A stretch of 64,000 nucleotides of DNA, taken from contig NZ_JAENIO010000005.1 in assembly GCF_016595415.1 (NCBI RefSeq), positions 62,001 through 126,000 on the forward strand, written 5' to 3'. This DNA is from Roseibacillus ishigakijimensis (GTDB lineage: Bacteria > Verrucomicrobiota > Verrucomicrobiia > Verrucomicrobiales > Akkermansiaceae). Below the pieces are notes generated by a model, which was not told the DNA's origin, made no database searches, and saw nothing but the letters and a program-made list of their open reading frames with translations. Below, in pieces: positions 53,131 through 62,792 of the stretch. The first letter of the stretch is position 1. Every line of letters begins with the position of its first letter. Position numbers and translations under genes: made by a program.

Positions 53131-54693
53131 ATGTCTCTCGTTCTTGGTCTCGACTCTTCGACTCAAAGTCTCTCCGCCCTCATCCTCGATACTGCGGAGG
53201 GCAAAATTGTGGCGGAAGCCTCCGTCTCCTTTGGCAAAGACCTGCCCCAATACGGCATGCCCTCCGGTTTTCTCCCCGGCGGTCGTGGGGGCGAGGTCCA
53301 CTCCAGCCCCTTGATGTGGTTGGATGCGCTGGACGCCGTTTTCCGCCAGCTGCAGCTGGCCGGGGCCCCTCTCGACAAGGTGGAAGCGGTTTCGGGCTCC
53401 GGCCAACAGCATGGCAGCGTCTACTTGAAGAACGGGTTCAACCACGCTCTTTCTGGTCTCCAGCGCGAGAAAAGTCTCGCCGACCAGCTGGCTCCGGTCC
53501 TGGCTCGTGAAACGTCCCCCATCTGGATGGATACCTCCACCACCGCGCAGTGTGCCGAGATTGGAAGTGCTCTGGGGGGCGCGGAAGAGGTCTGTCGCCG
53601 CAGTGGCTCGGTGCCCATCGAGCGCTTCACCGGCCCGCAAATCCGCAAGTTTTTCCAGACCGATCCCGATGGCTATGCGGCCACCGGGAGCATTCACCTC
53701 GTCAGTTCTTTCTTGGCCAGCGTCCTCGCGGGGAAAAGCGTGGCCATCGATACGGGAGATGGGGCGGGCATGAATCTCATGAATCTGGTTGCCAATGACT
53801 GGGACGAGGATTTGCTGGCCGCGACCGCGCCGGAGCTGCGCCGCAAGCTCCCGGCTGTCGCTCCGGCCGATACCGTGGCGGGCCCTGTTTCCTCCTATTT
53901 CACCAACAAATACAATCTCAACCCCTCTTGCCAAGTGGTGCTGTGGACGGGGGATAATCCCAGCAGTCTCGTTGGCATGGGAGCGGCCCAGCCGGGCAAA
54001 GTGGTCATCAGCTTAGGCACCAGCGACACCCTTTTTGCCGCTATGAGCGAGCCCCGCACCGATCCGCGGGGCTTTGGACATGTGTTTGGCAATCCCATGG
54101 GAGGAAACATGAGCCTTATCTGCTTCCTCAACGGCTCCCTTGCCCGGGAGGCGGTGAAGGATCGCTTCGATCTGTCCTGGGAGGACTTCGATGTGGCGGG
54201 GCTTGCCCGCAGCGAACCCGCTCTGGGCGGACGCGTCATTCTCCCCTTTGTGGGCAACGAGATCACACCCCGGGTGAATTCCACCGACTTCATTCCAGTC
54301 GGCTTTGCTGGAGAGCCCACTGCCGATGAATGGGTGCGGGGCGTCATCGAGGGGCAGTTCCTCAACATGAAGCGTCATTCCGATTGGCTGGGCGTGGAAA
54401 CGGAGGAAGTTCTCCTCACCGGGGGAGCCTCCGAGAACAACGGCATTGCCCAAATTGTCGCTGATATTTTTGGAAAAAAAGTGCGCCGTCTCTCGGTGGC
54501 TGGCTCGGCGGCTCTGGGAGCGGCTTTGCGGGCTGCCGTCGCCCGGGGCGACGATCTTTCAACCTTGGAAGAGGCCTTTTCCGCTCCTGCGGAGGGTCGC
54601 GATGTCTTGCCCCGGGAAGAATACGCGACAGTTTACCGTCAACTTGAGGAAAAATTTGCGGAAGCGCTCAAGAATCGCTTTGACCTCGCGTAG
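53131..54693 (+). CDS. xylB: Xylulokinase (FGGY family)
   Basis: This is 520 residues. It phosphorylates D-xylulose with ATP. FGGY landmarks: the N-terminal GLDSSTQSLSALILD, the substrate region SGSGQQHGSVYL and IWMDTSTTAQC, KVVISLGTSDTLFAA, and the C-terminal ATP site EVLLTGGASENNGIAQIVAD and GSAALGAALRAAVA. It is longer than the E. coli enzyme but within the range of the related eukaryote-like branch. The gene is in the xylose locus, 46 bases before the TIM-barrel gene. Confidence 0.94.
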   Translation: MSLVLGLDSSTQSLSALILDTAEGKIVAEASVSFGKDLPQYGMPSGFLPGGRGGEVHSSPLMWLDALDAVFRQLQLAGAPLDKVEAVSGSGQQHGSVYLKNGFNHALSGLQREKSLADQLAPVLARETSPIWMDTSTTAQCAEIGSALGGAEEVCRRSGSVPIERFTGPQIRKFFQTDPDGYAATGSIHLVSSFLASVLAGKSVAIDTGDGAGMNLMNLVANDWDEDLLAATAPELRRKLPAVAPADTVAGPVSSYFTNKYNLNPSCQVVLWTGDNPSSLVGMGAAQPGKVVISLGTSDTLFAAMSEPRTDPRGFGHVFGNPMGGNMSLICFLNGSLAREAVKDRFDLSWEDFDVAGLARSEPALGGRVILPFVGNEITPRVNSTDFIPVGFAGEPTADEWVRGVIEGQFLNMKRHSDWLGVETEEVLLTGGASENNGIAQIVADIFGKKVRRLSVAGSAALGAALRAAVARGDDLSTLEEAFSAPAEGRDVLPREEYATVYRQLEEKFAEALKNRFDLA

Positions 54694-54739
54694 TCCTCGC
54701 CCCGTTAATTGAAGCGAACTCGATAACCTGAAAAATTCT

Positions 54740-55792
54740 ATGCCAAGACCTGTTACACTTTTCACCGGCCAGTGGGCCGACCTGCCGATTGCCGAATTGC
54801 TGCCGAAAGTCCGTGAGATGGGCTACGACGGGGTGGAGCTCGCCTGCTGGGGGGATCACTTCGATGTCCAGCGGGCTCTCAATGAAGAGGGCTATGTGGA
54901 GTCCGTCTGGGACTTGCTCGCGGCCAATGATCTTGTTTGCTACGCCATTTCCAACCATTTGGTCGGTCAGGCGGTCTGCGATAATATCGACGAGCGTCAC
55001 CAGGCCATTCTCACTCCCGAAATCTGGGGAGACGGCGATCCGGAGGGTGTGCGCCAGCGTGCGGCTCAAGAGATGATCGATACCGGCAAGGCTGCCCGCA
55101 AGTTCATGGATGCCGGCAAGGATTACATGGCCAAGTTCCCGGCTGGAAGTGGCCAAGTGGTCGTCAATGGCTTCACCGGCTCCAGCATTTGGCACGCCCT
55201 CTACGCCTTCCCGCCCACCGACCAGGCTTTTTTGGAAAAAGGCTTTGTGGACTTCGCCAAGCGCTGGACGCCCATTCTCGATGCCTTCGAGCAGGAGGAT
55301 GTTTACTTTGCTCTGGAGGTCCATCCCACCGAGATCGCCTTCGACATTGCTTCCGCTGCGCGCGCGTTGCAGGCGGTGGAGAACCACCCGCGCTTCGGCT
55401 TCAACTACGACCCCAGCCACCTCGGCTACCAGGGAGTGGACTACGTGCGCTTCATTCGCGACTTCGGCGACCGCATCTTCCATGCTCACATGAAGGATGC
55501 CTGGTGGGGCCATGGCGATGGCACCGTGGGCGTCTTCGGCGGCCACACCGACTTCACCAATCCCAGCCGTTATTGGGACTTCCGTAGCGTGGGGCGCGGC
55601 GATGTCGACTTCGAGGAAGTCATTGTTGCGCTGAATGATGTTGGTTATCAGGGGCCTCTCTCCGTGGAGTGGGAAGACGGCCGCATGGACCGCATCCACG
55701 GAGCGACCGAGAGTTGCCAGTTCACCCGTAGTCTCGATTTCGCTCCTTCCGATGTCGTTTTCGACTCCGCCTTCGATAAGAAAAATCAGTAG
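54740..55792 (+). CDS. Sugar phosphate isomerase/epimerase (TIM barrel, AP-endonuclease 2 fold)
   Basis: This is 350 residues. Motifs of the xylose-isomerase-like TIM barrel: [20 protein letters not shown], metal-binding Glu in [11 protein letters not shown], Asp/His in [23 protein letters not shown], and the last Glu in [12 protein letters not shown]. The four ligands of a divalent-metal isomerase site are present. It lies between xylB and a Gfo/Idh dehydrogenase; such pairs act on keto-sugars or inositols. The exact substrate is not known. Confidence 0.85.
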   Translation: MPRPVTLFTGQWADLPIAELLPKVREMGYDGVELACWGDHFDVQRALNEEGYVESVWDLLAANDLVCYAISNHLVGQAVCDNIDERHQAILTPEIWGDGDPEGVRQRAAQEMIDTGKAARKFMDAGKDYMAKFPAGSGQVVVNGFTGSSIWHALYAFPPTDQAFLEKGFVDFAKRWTPILDAFEQEDVYFALEVHPTEIAFDIASAARALQAVENHPRFGFNYDPSHLGYQGVDYVRFIRDFGDRIFHAHMKDAWWGHGDGTVGVFGGHTDFTNPSRYWDFRSVGRGDVDFEEVIVALNDVGYQGPLSVEWEDGRMDRIHGATESCQFTRSLDFAPSDVVFDSAFDKKNQ

Positions 55793-55806
55793 AACACTCC
55801 AAAGCA

Positions 55807-56973
55807 ATGTCTTTTAGCGAACGAAAAATCCGCATGGGAATGATTGGCGGAGGCCGGGGGGCCTTCATCGGGGGGGTGCACCGCATCGCCGCAGCCATTG
55901 ATCAGCAGGTTGAACTCGTCTGCGGGGCCTTCAGCTCCACGCCCGAGAAGTCCAAAGCCTCCGGTAAGGATCTGCTCCTCCCCGAGGACCGCTGCTACGG
56001 CACCTTCGAGGAGATGATTGAGGCCGAATCCAAGCGGCCGGTTGGTGAGCGCATGGACTTCGTGGCCATCGTCACTCCCAATCACATGCACTTCCCGGCA
56101 GCGAAAGCCGCGCTGGAGGGTGGTTTCCATGTCTTGTCCGACAAGCCTGCCACCCTCGATCTTGCCGAGGCCAAGGAGCTGAAGAAAGTCATCGCAGCCA
56201 GCGGCAAGCTCTATTGCCTGACCCACAACTACCCCGGCTACCCCATGGTCAAGCAGGCTCGCGAAATGGTCACGGCGGGCGAGTTTGGCAAAATCCGCAA
56301 AGTGGTCGTCGAGTATCCCCAGGGCTGGCTGGCCACCCGATTGGAGGCCGACGGGGCCAAGCAGGCCGAGTGGCGCACGGATCCCAAGCGCTCCGGGGCG
56401 GCTGGTTGTATGGGCGACATCGGTACTCATGCCGAAAACCTAGCCGAATACGTCTCCGGGCTCACCATTTCCGAACTCGCGGCCGATTTGACCAGCTTTG
56501 TCGACGGGCGTCTGCTCGACGATGATGGCAATGTCTTGCTGCGTTTTGAAAACGGAGCCAAGGGGGTGCTTCATGCCTCGCAAATCTCGGTGGGTTGCGA
56601 GAACAATCTCAGCCTGCGGGTCTACGGCGAAAAAGGCGGGCTCGAGTGGCATCAGCTTGAGCCCAATACTTTGCAAGTTCACCGCCTCGACAAGCCGACG
56701 GAAATCTGGCGCGCGGGTCAGGGTTATCTCGGGGAAGCGGCCACGGCCAATTGCCGCACTCCTGCCGGTCACCCCGAGGGTTACTTGGAAGCCTTCGCCA
56801 ATCTCTACCGCAACTTTGCGAACCACATTCGCGCGGTGGAAGATGGCAAGGAGCCCGATGCCGTGGCCTTGGATTATCCCCGCATCGACGATGGCATCCG
56901 GGGGATGGCCTTTATCGAAGCGGTCGTCGCCTCCAGTGCGAACAACGCGGCCTGGACCGGGCTCGATTTGTGA
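55807..56973 (+). CDS. Gfo/Idh/MocA family oxidoreductase
   Basis: This is 388 residues, NAD(P)-dependent. The Rossmann loop [17 protein letters not shown] is followed by [20 protein letters not shown], the family DKP (EKP-type) in [18 protein letters not shown], and the catalytic region [17 protein letters not shown]. It likely oxidises a sugar or its glycoside. It starts 14 bases after the isomerase gene and ends at a strong terminator, making it the last gene of the xylose operon. A relation to the DUF1080 protein elsewhere in the window is possible but unproven. Confidence 0.88.
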   Translation: MSFSERKIRMGMIGGGRGAFIGGVHRIAAAIDQQVELVCGAFSSTPEKSKASGKDLLLPEDRCYGTFEEMIEAESKRPVGERMDFVAIVTPNHMHFPAAKAALEGGFHVLSDKPATLDLAEAKELKKVIAASGKLYCLTHNYPGYPMVKQAREMVTAGEFGKIRKVVVEYPQGWLATRLEADGAKQAEWRTDPKRSGAAGCMGDIGTHAENLAEYVSGLTISELAADLTSFVDGRLLDDDGNVLLRFENGAKGVLHASQISVGCENNLSLRVYGEKGGLEWHQLEPNTLQVHRLDKPTEIWRAGQGYLGEAATANCRTPAGHPEGYLEAFANLYRNFANHIRAVEDGKEPDAVALDYPRIDDGIRGMAFIEAVVASSANNAAWTGLDL

Positions 56974-56997
56974 GAGAGTCCTTTCTTTCGCTTTGAC

Positions 56998-57034
56998 AAA
57001 CCCGTGCCGGGTCCTTTTTCCCGGGCGGGTTTTT
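56998..57034 (+). terminator. Rho-independent terminator of the xylose operon
   Basis: AAACCCG pairs with CGGGTTT, inner CCGGG pairs with CCCGG around TCCTTTTT, and a T run follows (ends near 57034). It lies 25 bases after the oxidoreductase stop. Confidence 0.88.
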
Positions 57035-57106
57035 CCCTTCGAGGGGAAAGCTCCCGGCGCGCAGGCTCGTCGTTGACGGGGGACAGGTCACCTTCTAGGA
57101 CTAGGC

Positions 57107-58885
57107 ATGGCCATTGAGCGCAAGTGTCCGGCGAAGAGAGGGGTCTGCCTCATGCTGGCGGCGGCTGTCATTCTTACTTTGGGGCAGGTCGTGTCCTTCG
57201 ATTTTATTTCCTATGACGACCCGATTTACGTCACTGGGAATGAGCAGGTGAGACGAGGCTTGAGCGCGGAGAGCTTGGGTTGGGCCCTCACCGGAAGTGG
57301 CCAAACCAACCTCTGGCATCCCTTGACGTGGTGGAGCCATATGTTGGATGTGCAGCTTTTTGGACTCGAGAGTGCATCCGGCCACCATGCGGTCAATTTG
57401 GTTTGGCACCTACTGGCGAGTATGGGCCTGTTTGCCCTTCTCAAAAAACTGACGGGACAGCCGCTTCTGGCGGGAATTCTGGCGTTACTCTGGGCGGTGC
57501 ATCCCCTGCGCCTGCAAAGCGTGGCATGGGTGAGCGCGCGGAAGGATGTCCTCAGTGGTGCCTTTTTCTTCTGGTCCTGGTGGTTTTGGGAGGAATGGTT
57601 GCAGAGGCGGAAACGGCGTTCCTACGGGCTCTCCCTCGCCGCTTTTGCCGCGGCCGCTTTGGCTAAACCTGCCGTGGTGCCGCTGTCAGTCATTCTCTTT
57701 CTAGTCCAGGCCTTGCGGGAAGGCTCCTTATCCCAATCTTTCAAAAAATGGGTCGGGCCCGTCCTCCCCTTCTTTCTCACTGCCCTAGTGGTCTCGGCGT
57801 GGACCCTTTTTTTACAGAGAACGGGTGGGCACGCCGGGGTAGCGGATTCCTTACCTGTTGGTCAACGCGTCCTCCTCTTGCCCTATACTTTCTGGTGGTA
57901 TCTGGAGCATTTTCTTTGGCCGGGAGAACGCATTCTCTGGATTTACCCGCCCGATTCTTTTTTCCAACAGGGGATCAAGCCTCTTCTGGCTTTGGGGCTT
58001 CTGGCCGGCTTGGTTTACCGTTGGCGTCTGTATCGAATCGTTTGGTGGGGGGGATTGGCATTTGTTCTCCTCTGGCTCCCGGTAAGCGGTCTCATCCCGG
58101 TCAGCTTTTACATGGTTGCTGACCGCTACTCCTATTTGCTTCATGCCGCGCTTGTTCTGGCGCTTGCCCCGCTGGTGGCCAATCTGGCTGGCAAGGGTCG
58201 GAACTGGTCGCGGGGAATCCATCTGGGGCTGGGTCTCCTGGTGGTTCTTCTGGCATTGGTCGCTTGTTGGCAAGCTCGTCTCTGGCGCGATAGTGAAACC
58301 CTTTTTGTCCACGAGCGGCGGGAAAATCCCCGCAGTTTGCTGGCTCCCATTCACCTGGGAGCGGAGAGGATGAGGGAGGGACGCTGGGAGGACGCATTCA
58401 GACTTTTTGAGGAAGCTCAGGAGATAGATCGCAACTCCGGCTTGGCGGCAACGAATGCCGGCGAGGCGCTGTGGAAGCTGGGGCGAAAGGAGGAAGCGAA
58501 GAAGTGGCTCGTGGCAGCGGGGCAAAAGAGCATTCTTCACAATGAGCGGCCGTTCCGTATTCTCGCCCAGATTGAGCTGGCAGATGGGGTAGGCCTCAAG
58601 GCGCTCAGCGCGCTGGAAGCCGGTTTGCAGCGATTCCCCGGTTCCGTCCCCTTGCTCTTGGATCGTGCTGCTTTGCAGCTGGGCTCCTTGAGGGATGTCC
58701 AGAGCGCTTTGCAGAGCTATGAAGCGGTCCTGCGTCGCGAACCCCGGAATGCCGATGCCTTACAGGGTCAAGCGGTCTGCTTGATCGAACTGGGGCAAGT
58801 GGAGCGGGGACGAGCACTCTTGCAGCAACTTCTCCACAAGCACCCCGAACGGACGGCCGTCCGGCGCTACTTGCAGGAACAGTAA
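57107..58885 (+). CDS. Multi-pass membrane protein with TPR domain (O-mannosyltransferase/TMTC-like)
   Basis: This is 592 residues. About ten membrane helices occupy residues 15-385. Early loops contain FDFISYDDPIYVTGNEQVRR and LWHPLTWWSHMLDVQLFGLE, the conserved start of the bacterial TMTC-like family, related to PMT-type glycosyltransferases. From about 400 onwards there are four or five TPR-like repeats (RWEDAFRLFEEAQEIDRNSG, SALQSYEAVLRREPRNADAL). Lipid-linked sugar transfer to proteins is the likely role but has not been shown for this branch. It is monocistronic. Confidence 0.75.
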   Translation: MAIERKCPAKRGVCLMLAAAVILTLGQVVSFDFISYDDPIYVTGNEQVRRGLSAESLGWALTGSGQTNLWHPLTWWSHMLDVQLFGLESASGHHAVNLVWHLLASMGLFALLKKLTGQPLLAGILALLWAVHPLRLQSVAWVSARKDVLSGAFFFWSWWFWEEWLQRRKRRSYGLSLAAFAAAALAKPAVVPLSVILFLVQALREGSLSQSFKKWVGPVLPFFLTALVVSAWTLFLQRTGGHAGVADSLPVGQRVLLLPYTFWWYLEHFLWPGERILWIYPPDSFFQQGIKPLLALGLLAGLVYRWRLYRIVWWGGLAFVLLWLPVSGLIPVSFYMVADRYSYLLHAALVLALAPLVANLAGKGRNWSRGIHLGLGLLVVLLALVACWQARLWRDSETLFVHERRENPRSLLAPIHLGAERMREGRWEDAFRLFEEAQEIDRNSGLAATNAGEALWKLGRKEEAKKWLVAAGQKSILHNERPFRILAQIELADGVGLKALSALEAGLQRFPGSVPLLLDRAALQLGSLRDVQSALQSYEAVLRREPRNADALQGQAVCLIELGQVERGRALLQQLLHKHPERTAVRRYLQEQ

Positions 58886-58890
58886 CGAAA

Positions 58891-58925
58891 AAAGCCTTGG
58901 CGAACTTTGGAAAGTCCGCCAAGGC
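58891..58925 (-). terminator. Terminator of the minus-strand PEP-CTERM gene
   Basis: GCCTTGGCG (58894-58902) pairs with CGCCAAGGC (58917-58925), with a small inner ACTTT/AAAGT stem. On the minus strand it is followed by TTTTTTCG, a proper T run. It also lies just after the plus-strand TPR gene and may stop both. Confidence 0.85.
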
Positions 58926-58953
58926 CTACAGAAATGAATTCTTGTTCAAAAAA

Positions 58954-60012
58954 CTAGGACTTGCGTCGGCGACGCATCGCGAGAAGCAGCGGGCTCATCC
59001 CGAGAAGCAGGGTGGAGGGTTCGGGAATGGGAGAGAAAGTGTCGTAAGAGGCTCCGGTGTTGCCGACGTTGATGTTATCGTTGATGTCGATACCAAGACC
59101 TGCATAGAGGGAGGAGAGAGACTCCAGATTCGAACCTACGGCAGGCGAGCTTCCCGAGGCCACATTCTCCCGACCGGCAAGGTAGGTATACTCCGGCGTG
59201 GATTCACTGCCGATATATTGGAAATACTCGTCCGCTGTGAAGTTGGCAGTGACATCGCCAGCAGCATCGAAGGACAGCCCAAGGTCAAAGAGATAATAGG
59301 GTTGCACTTCGGTGAGACTGGGGTCGGCATAGCGAAATTGGGCCGCCCCGAAATCATAGAGAACGGTGCCGGCTTCATCTCTCAGCTGGAGATCCACACT
59401 CAGCGTCCCACTATCCAACGAGACGGTGCCTGCGGTGGGGAAGGTCAGGTCATAGGTGTCGCCTGACTTGGTCCAGTCGGTTTCGATGCCGGTGAGGTAG
59501 AGAGAATCGGTGCTGGTGAAGTAGGTGCCACTTCCCATGGAGGCAGTGTTGATCAAACCAATTTGGAAGACCAGATTCTCGGCGGTATAGGTTCCGGGAC
59601 CATCAAGTGAGTTTCGTCCTCCATTACCGGGTCCCCAAGCCATCGTGTAATTGTAGGTGCCGCCGGCCGAAAGATCCGCTTGGGATCCGGTAAAGCCCAC
59701 GAAAGCCTCGTGATTGGAGCCTCCGCCACTCAAAAACTGAGATTGAATGCCCATCGCGAAACCCGCCGCAGCAGTTTCGCCTGCGGAATTGAGTCCGCGA
59801 CCACCAAAAACCCCGTTGACCGCGCTAGCCTCAGAGTTGGTCGGAGTCGTGCGGTTTCTCACAAAAAAATCCCGGTCGACACTGTCGTCTGAGAAGGCGT
59901 AGGTGTAGTCAAAAGTCGTTTGGCCTTGTGCAAGATGACCGAGCGGCAGGGTGGCCAGAGCCAGTAGAGTCAGTTTACCAGCTGTCGGGAAAGGGCGAGT
60001 TGTTGTATCCAT
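58954..60012 (-). CDS. PEP-CTERM exported protein
   Basis: This is 352 residues. A signal peptide (cleavage near HLAQG-QTTF) precedes a Gly/Ser/Thr-rich beta-strand body with no known domain (YAFSDDSVDRDFFVRNRTTP, GGTYNYTMAWGPGNGG). The end is a PEP-CTERM signal: IPEPSTLLLGMSPLLLAMRR followed by a basic tail. It should be processed by an exosortase and placed at the cell surface or in exopolymer. The upstream gap 60013-60214 is AT-rich and shows no gene. Confidence 0.85.
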   Translation of the reverse strand: MDTTTRPFPTAGKLTLLALATLPLGHLAQGQTTFDYTYAFSDDSVDRDFFVRNRTTPTNSEASAVNGVFGGRGLNSAGETAAAGFAMGIQSQFLSGGGSNHEAFVGFTGSQADLSAGGTYNYTMAWGPGNGGRNSLDGPGTYTAENLVFQIGLINTASMGSGTYFTSTDSLYLTGIETDWTKSGDTYDLTFPTAGTVSLDSGTLSVDLQLRDEAGTVLYDFGAAQFRYADPSLTEVQPYYLFDLGLSFDAAGDVTANFTADEYFQYIGSESTPEYTYLAGRENVASGSSPAVGSNLESLSSLYAGLGIDINDNINVGNTGASYDTFSPIPEPSTLLLGMSPLLLAMRRRRKS

Positions 60013-60214
60013 GGGGAGGAAAAGAATTCATATGATGGGCTGCCCATTAGGGAATGGACTCAAAGAACCACCGGTCTATCTGTCTCAAAATTGCTTTCTA
60101 GTTGCAAGCCTTATAATTTGTTGCTTCTTATTTTTTGTTACTGATTTCTCTTTTTGTGTTAGTTGGATTGGGGTGATGTTTTAAATTTCTTGAGCGTTGA
60201 TTCTATTACGTCTG

Positions 60215-61144
60215 CTATTCCGATTTCGGGAAAAGCTTCTTCCAAATTTCGAGGGCGCCGCGAATTTGGTCTGCTTTCCGAGTGGGGGAGAGTTCCCAGG
60301 TTAGGGGAGACTCCGGAGGGAAAAAGCGCAGAAGATCGCGGTAGTCGAGCTCGCCCAAGAAGGGCACGCGGTGATCGCGGGCCGGCCATTCCACGTCGTG
60401 CACGTGGGCTCCGTAGAGATAGGGCTGCATTTTGCGCAGCCAGTCGGCGTGCTCCAAGAGACCGAGGTTGTGCTTCAACTGCACGTGGCCGAAGTCGTGC
60501 CAGTAGACAACATGTGGGTGGTCGGCAAAGCGTTCTTGCAGGGCCACCATTTCGCGCTCGGTGGGCATGTCCTCGTATTTGGAGCGGGATTCCACGGCCA
60601 GCTTCAGATTCAGCTCCGCCGCCCGTGCGGCGATGGTTTCGAGGGCCCGGCAGGCGCGTTCGAAGTAGAGGGGGCCGTGTTTTTCCCGCTTTTTGATGCA
60701 CTTGATCTTGTGTTTGACGTAGGCCGGGCTGTCTTGTTGGCCGTCTTTGACGAGGGAGGTGAGTTGGCCGGTCCACTTTTTGTGCGGCATCTGTGGGATG
60801 GAGCCCATGTGGAGGACCACGTAGGAGGCTTCGAACTCGGCGGCGATATCGAGGGTCTTGAGCGTCATGTCCATCGCCCGCTGGCGTTCGTGGGGCCGGT
60901 GGGAGGTGTATTCGTAGGCGTCGGGGGCGTCGATCATCACCTCGGTGGGGGAGGGGAAGTAGTTGTGGACGCCGACGCAGGTGAATTTGCCTTCCCGGTA
61001 GGCCTTTTGCAGGCCGGGGAGCTTGGCGATGGTCATGCCGTGGGAGAGCTCGAGGTGGTCGAAGCCGAGCTCGAGGATTTCATCGACCATGGCTTCTCCG
61101 TCACTGTGGCGGGAATTGTTCCAGCAGGTGGAAAACGCTAGCAT
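60215..61144 (-). CDS. Sugar phosphate isomerase/epimerase-like TIM-barrel protein
   Basis: This is 309 residues from the ATG at 61144. The longer frame upstream overlaps panC and is not used. TIM-barrel landmarks: LAFSTCWNNSRHSDGEAMVD, ILELGFDHLELSHGMT, EASYVVLHMGSIPQMPHKKW, LNLKLAVESRSKYEDMPTE with metal Glu, VVYWHDFGHVQLKHNL, YGAHVHDVEWPARDHRVPFL. It lies 68 bases after panC and may be cotranscribed. The substrate is unknown. Confidence 0.82.
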   Translation of the reverse strand: MLAFSTCWNNSRHSDGEAMVDEILELGFDHLELSHGMTIAKLPGLQKAYREGKFTCVGVHNYFPSPTEVMIDAPDAYEYTSHRPHERQRAMDMTLKTLDIAAEFEASYVVLHMGSIPQMPHKKWTGQLTSLVKDGQQDSPAYVKHKIKCIKKREKHGPLYFERACRALETIAARAAELNLKLAVESRSKYEDMPTEREMVALQERFADHPHVVYWHDFGHVQLKHNLGLLEHADWLRKMQPYLYGAHVHDVEWPARDHRVPFLGELDYRDLLRFFPPESPLTWELSPTRKADQIRGALEIWKKLFPKSE

Positions 61145-61212
61145 TGGAGCAGCCTCACCCAGCGGCGGGGGCAGGTCCAGCGGGAAGGGAGGGAAAGCGC
61201 GGGGAAAGGTCG

Positions 61213-62064
61213 TCAGCGGGCATCGACCTCGATGTTGTCGATGAGGCGCACGGGGCCATAGAAGGCGGCGATGGCGAGGAGGGCGGGCTCGTTGACGCTG
61301 GCGAGAGGTTGCAGGGTGGCGCGGGAGACGAGTTCCAGATAGTCGAGGCGAAAGCTCGCGGGAGCCTCCTGGAGCTGGGCATGGGCGGCGGCGAGATATT
61401 TTTGCGGAGAGCGCTCTCCGGTGACGGCGAGGTTCTCTCCCGCGAGGAGGGCCCGGCGCAGGCGGGGGGCATCCGCTCGGTCGGCGGGGGAGAGGTTGCG
61501 GTTGCGGGAAGAGAGCGCGAGACCGTCTTTTTCGCGAAAGGTCTCGGCTCCGATGATCTCGATGGGCACCGAGAGGTCGCGCACCAGTCGGCGGATGATG
61601 GCCAGTTGTTGGTAGTCTTTTTTGCCAAAAATGGCGCAGGTGGGTTGCACCAGGTTGAAGAGCTTGAGCACGACCGTGCAGACACCGTCGAAGTGTCCCG
61701 GGCGGGTTGCTCCGCACAGGTGGCGGGCGAGGCGGCTTTCCAGCACTTGGATGGAGTGGTCCGGGGCGTAGAAGTCTTCTCCCCGGGGGCAGAAGACGTG
61801 ATCGACGCCTTCCTTTTGGCAGAGCTCCAGGTCTTCGCTGAGGGTGCGGGGGTAGCTCTGCAAGTCCTCCGGGCGGTCAAATTGCAGGGGATTGACGAAG
61901 ATGGAGGCGACGACATGCCCCTTCTCGCCCACCGCTGCGCGGGCCTGCTGGAAGAGGCTGAGATGACCTTCGTGCAGGGCCCCCATGGTGGGGACGAAGG
62001 CGACTGGACGGCTCCAGTGCGCTCGTTCTGCACGGAGATCGGCGGAGGAAGTGGAGGTAGTCAT
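61213..62064 (-). CDS. panC: Pantothenate synthetase
   Basis: This is 283 residues from the ATG at 62064 (MTTSTSSADL); an ATG at 62088 would add 8 residues. It makes pantothenate from pantoate and beta-alanine with ATP. Landmarks: FVPTMGALHEGHLSLFQQAR with the HxGH site, SIFVNPLQFDRPEDLQSYPR, RPGHFDGVCTVVLKLFNLV, IFGKKDYQQLAIIRRLVRDL and LSSRNRNLS. No panB is adjacent. Confidence 0.95.
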   Translation of the reverse strand: MTTSTSSADLRAERAHWSRPVAFVPTMGALHEGHLSLFQQARAAVGEKGHVVASIFVNPLQFDRPEDLQSYPRTLSEDLELCQKEGVDHVFCPRGEDFYAPDHSIQVLESRLARHLCGATRPGHFDGVCTVVLKLFNLVQPTCAIFGKKDYQQLAIIRRLVRDLSVPIEIIGAETFREKDGLALSSRNRNLSPADRADAPRLRRALLAGENLAVTGERSPQKYLAAAHAQLQEAPASFRLDYLELVSRATLQPLASVNEPALLAIAAFYGPVRLIDNIEVDAR

Positions 62065-62190
62065 GACAAAATGGGAAAATTTAGGCAAGCGACGGGCAAG
62101 GAGGCGTTAAAAGGGAAGCAGAATCGTTGACGGACGGCAAAAAGCCCGCCAACGTCTGGCGACGAGACAAACGTCTACCCCATCGAGTTT

Positions 62191-62766
62191 ATGAAAACAG
62201 GATTTTTCTTTGCCGCATTGTTCGCTCTTCTTTCCTTCGCCCAGCTTGGAGCTCAGGACCTGAAGGTTGCCACCGTGGATATGAAGCGCCTTCTCAAGGA
62301 TTACTACCGCACCGAAGAGGCCCAGCAGGAGTTGAATGAGAAGCAGGCTCTCCTGACCAAGGCCAACAATGAGAAGCAGCAGGAAATCCAAGAGCTGGAA
62401 GAGGAACTCAACACCCTTCGCAAGCAGTTCGAGGACCCTTCTCTCAACGAAGCGAAAAAGAAGGAAATCTACGATGAAATCCAGCGCAAGCAAAACGATG
62501 GCATCGCGATGACCCGCTCCTTGAAGGAGTATTTGGACCGCAAGCGCCGTCAGGTGCAGGACGAGATGCAGCGCCAGATGCGAGGCATTTTGGAAGAAAT
62601 CTCCCAGCTCTTGGAGGAGAAGGCGAAAGCGGAAGGCTATGACTTCGTCTTTGACAAATCCGGCAACAGCACGACCCAGGTGCCGGTCGTTCTCTACTCC
62701 AAGGACACTTTCGATATCACCGAATCTCTTCTGACCGAGTTGAACAAGGACGCTCCGGCGGAGTAA
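62191..62766 (+). CDS. OmpH/Skp family periplasmic chaperone
   Basis: This is 191 residues. A signal peptide (MKTGFFFAALFALLSFAQLG) leads to the short beta region LKVATVDMKRLLKDYYRTEE. A long coiled coil rich in Gln/Glu/Lys follows, and the protein ends with YDFVFDKSGNSTTQVPVVLY. This is the jellyfish-like Skp plan. It holds unfolded outer-membrane proteins in the periplasm. It is followed 26 bases later by lpxD, the usual partner order, but bamA is not upstream. Confidence 0.88.
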   Translation: MKTGFFFAALFALLSFAQLGAQDLKVATVDMKRLLKDYYRTEEAQQELNEKQALLTKANNEKQQEIQELEEELNTLRKQFEDPSLNEAKKKEIYDEIQRKQNDGIAMTRSLKEYLDRKRRQVQDEMQRQMRGILEEISQLLEEKAKAEGYDFVFDKSGNSTTQVPVVLYSKDTFDITESLLTELNKDAPAE

Positions 62767-62792
62767 CTGGAATCCTGAGCTTGTTATTTTTC

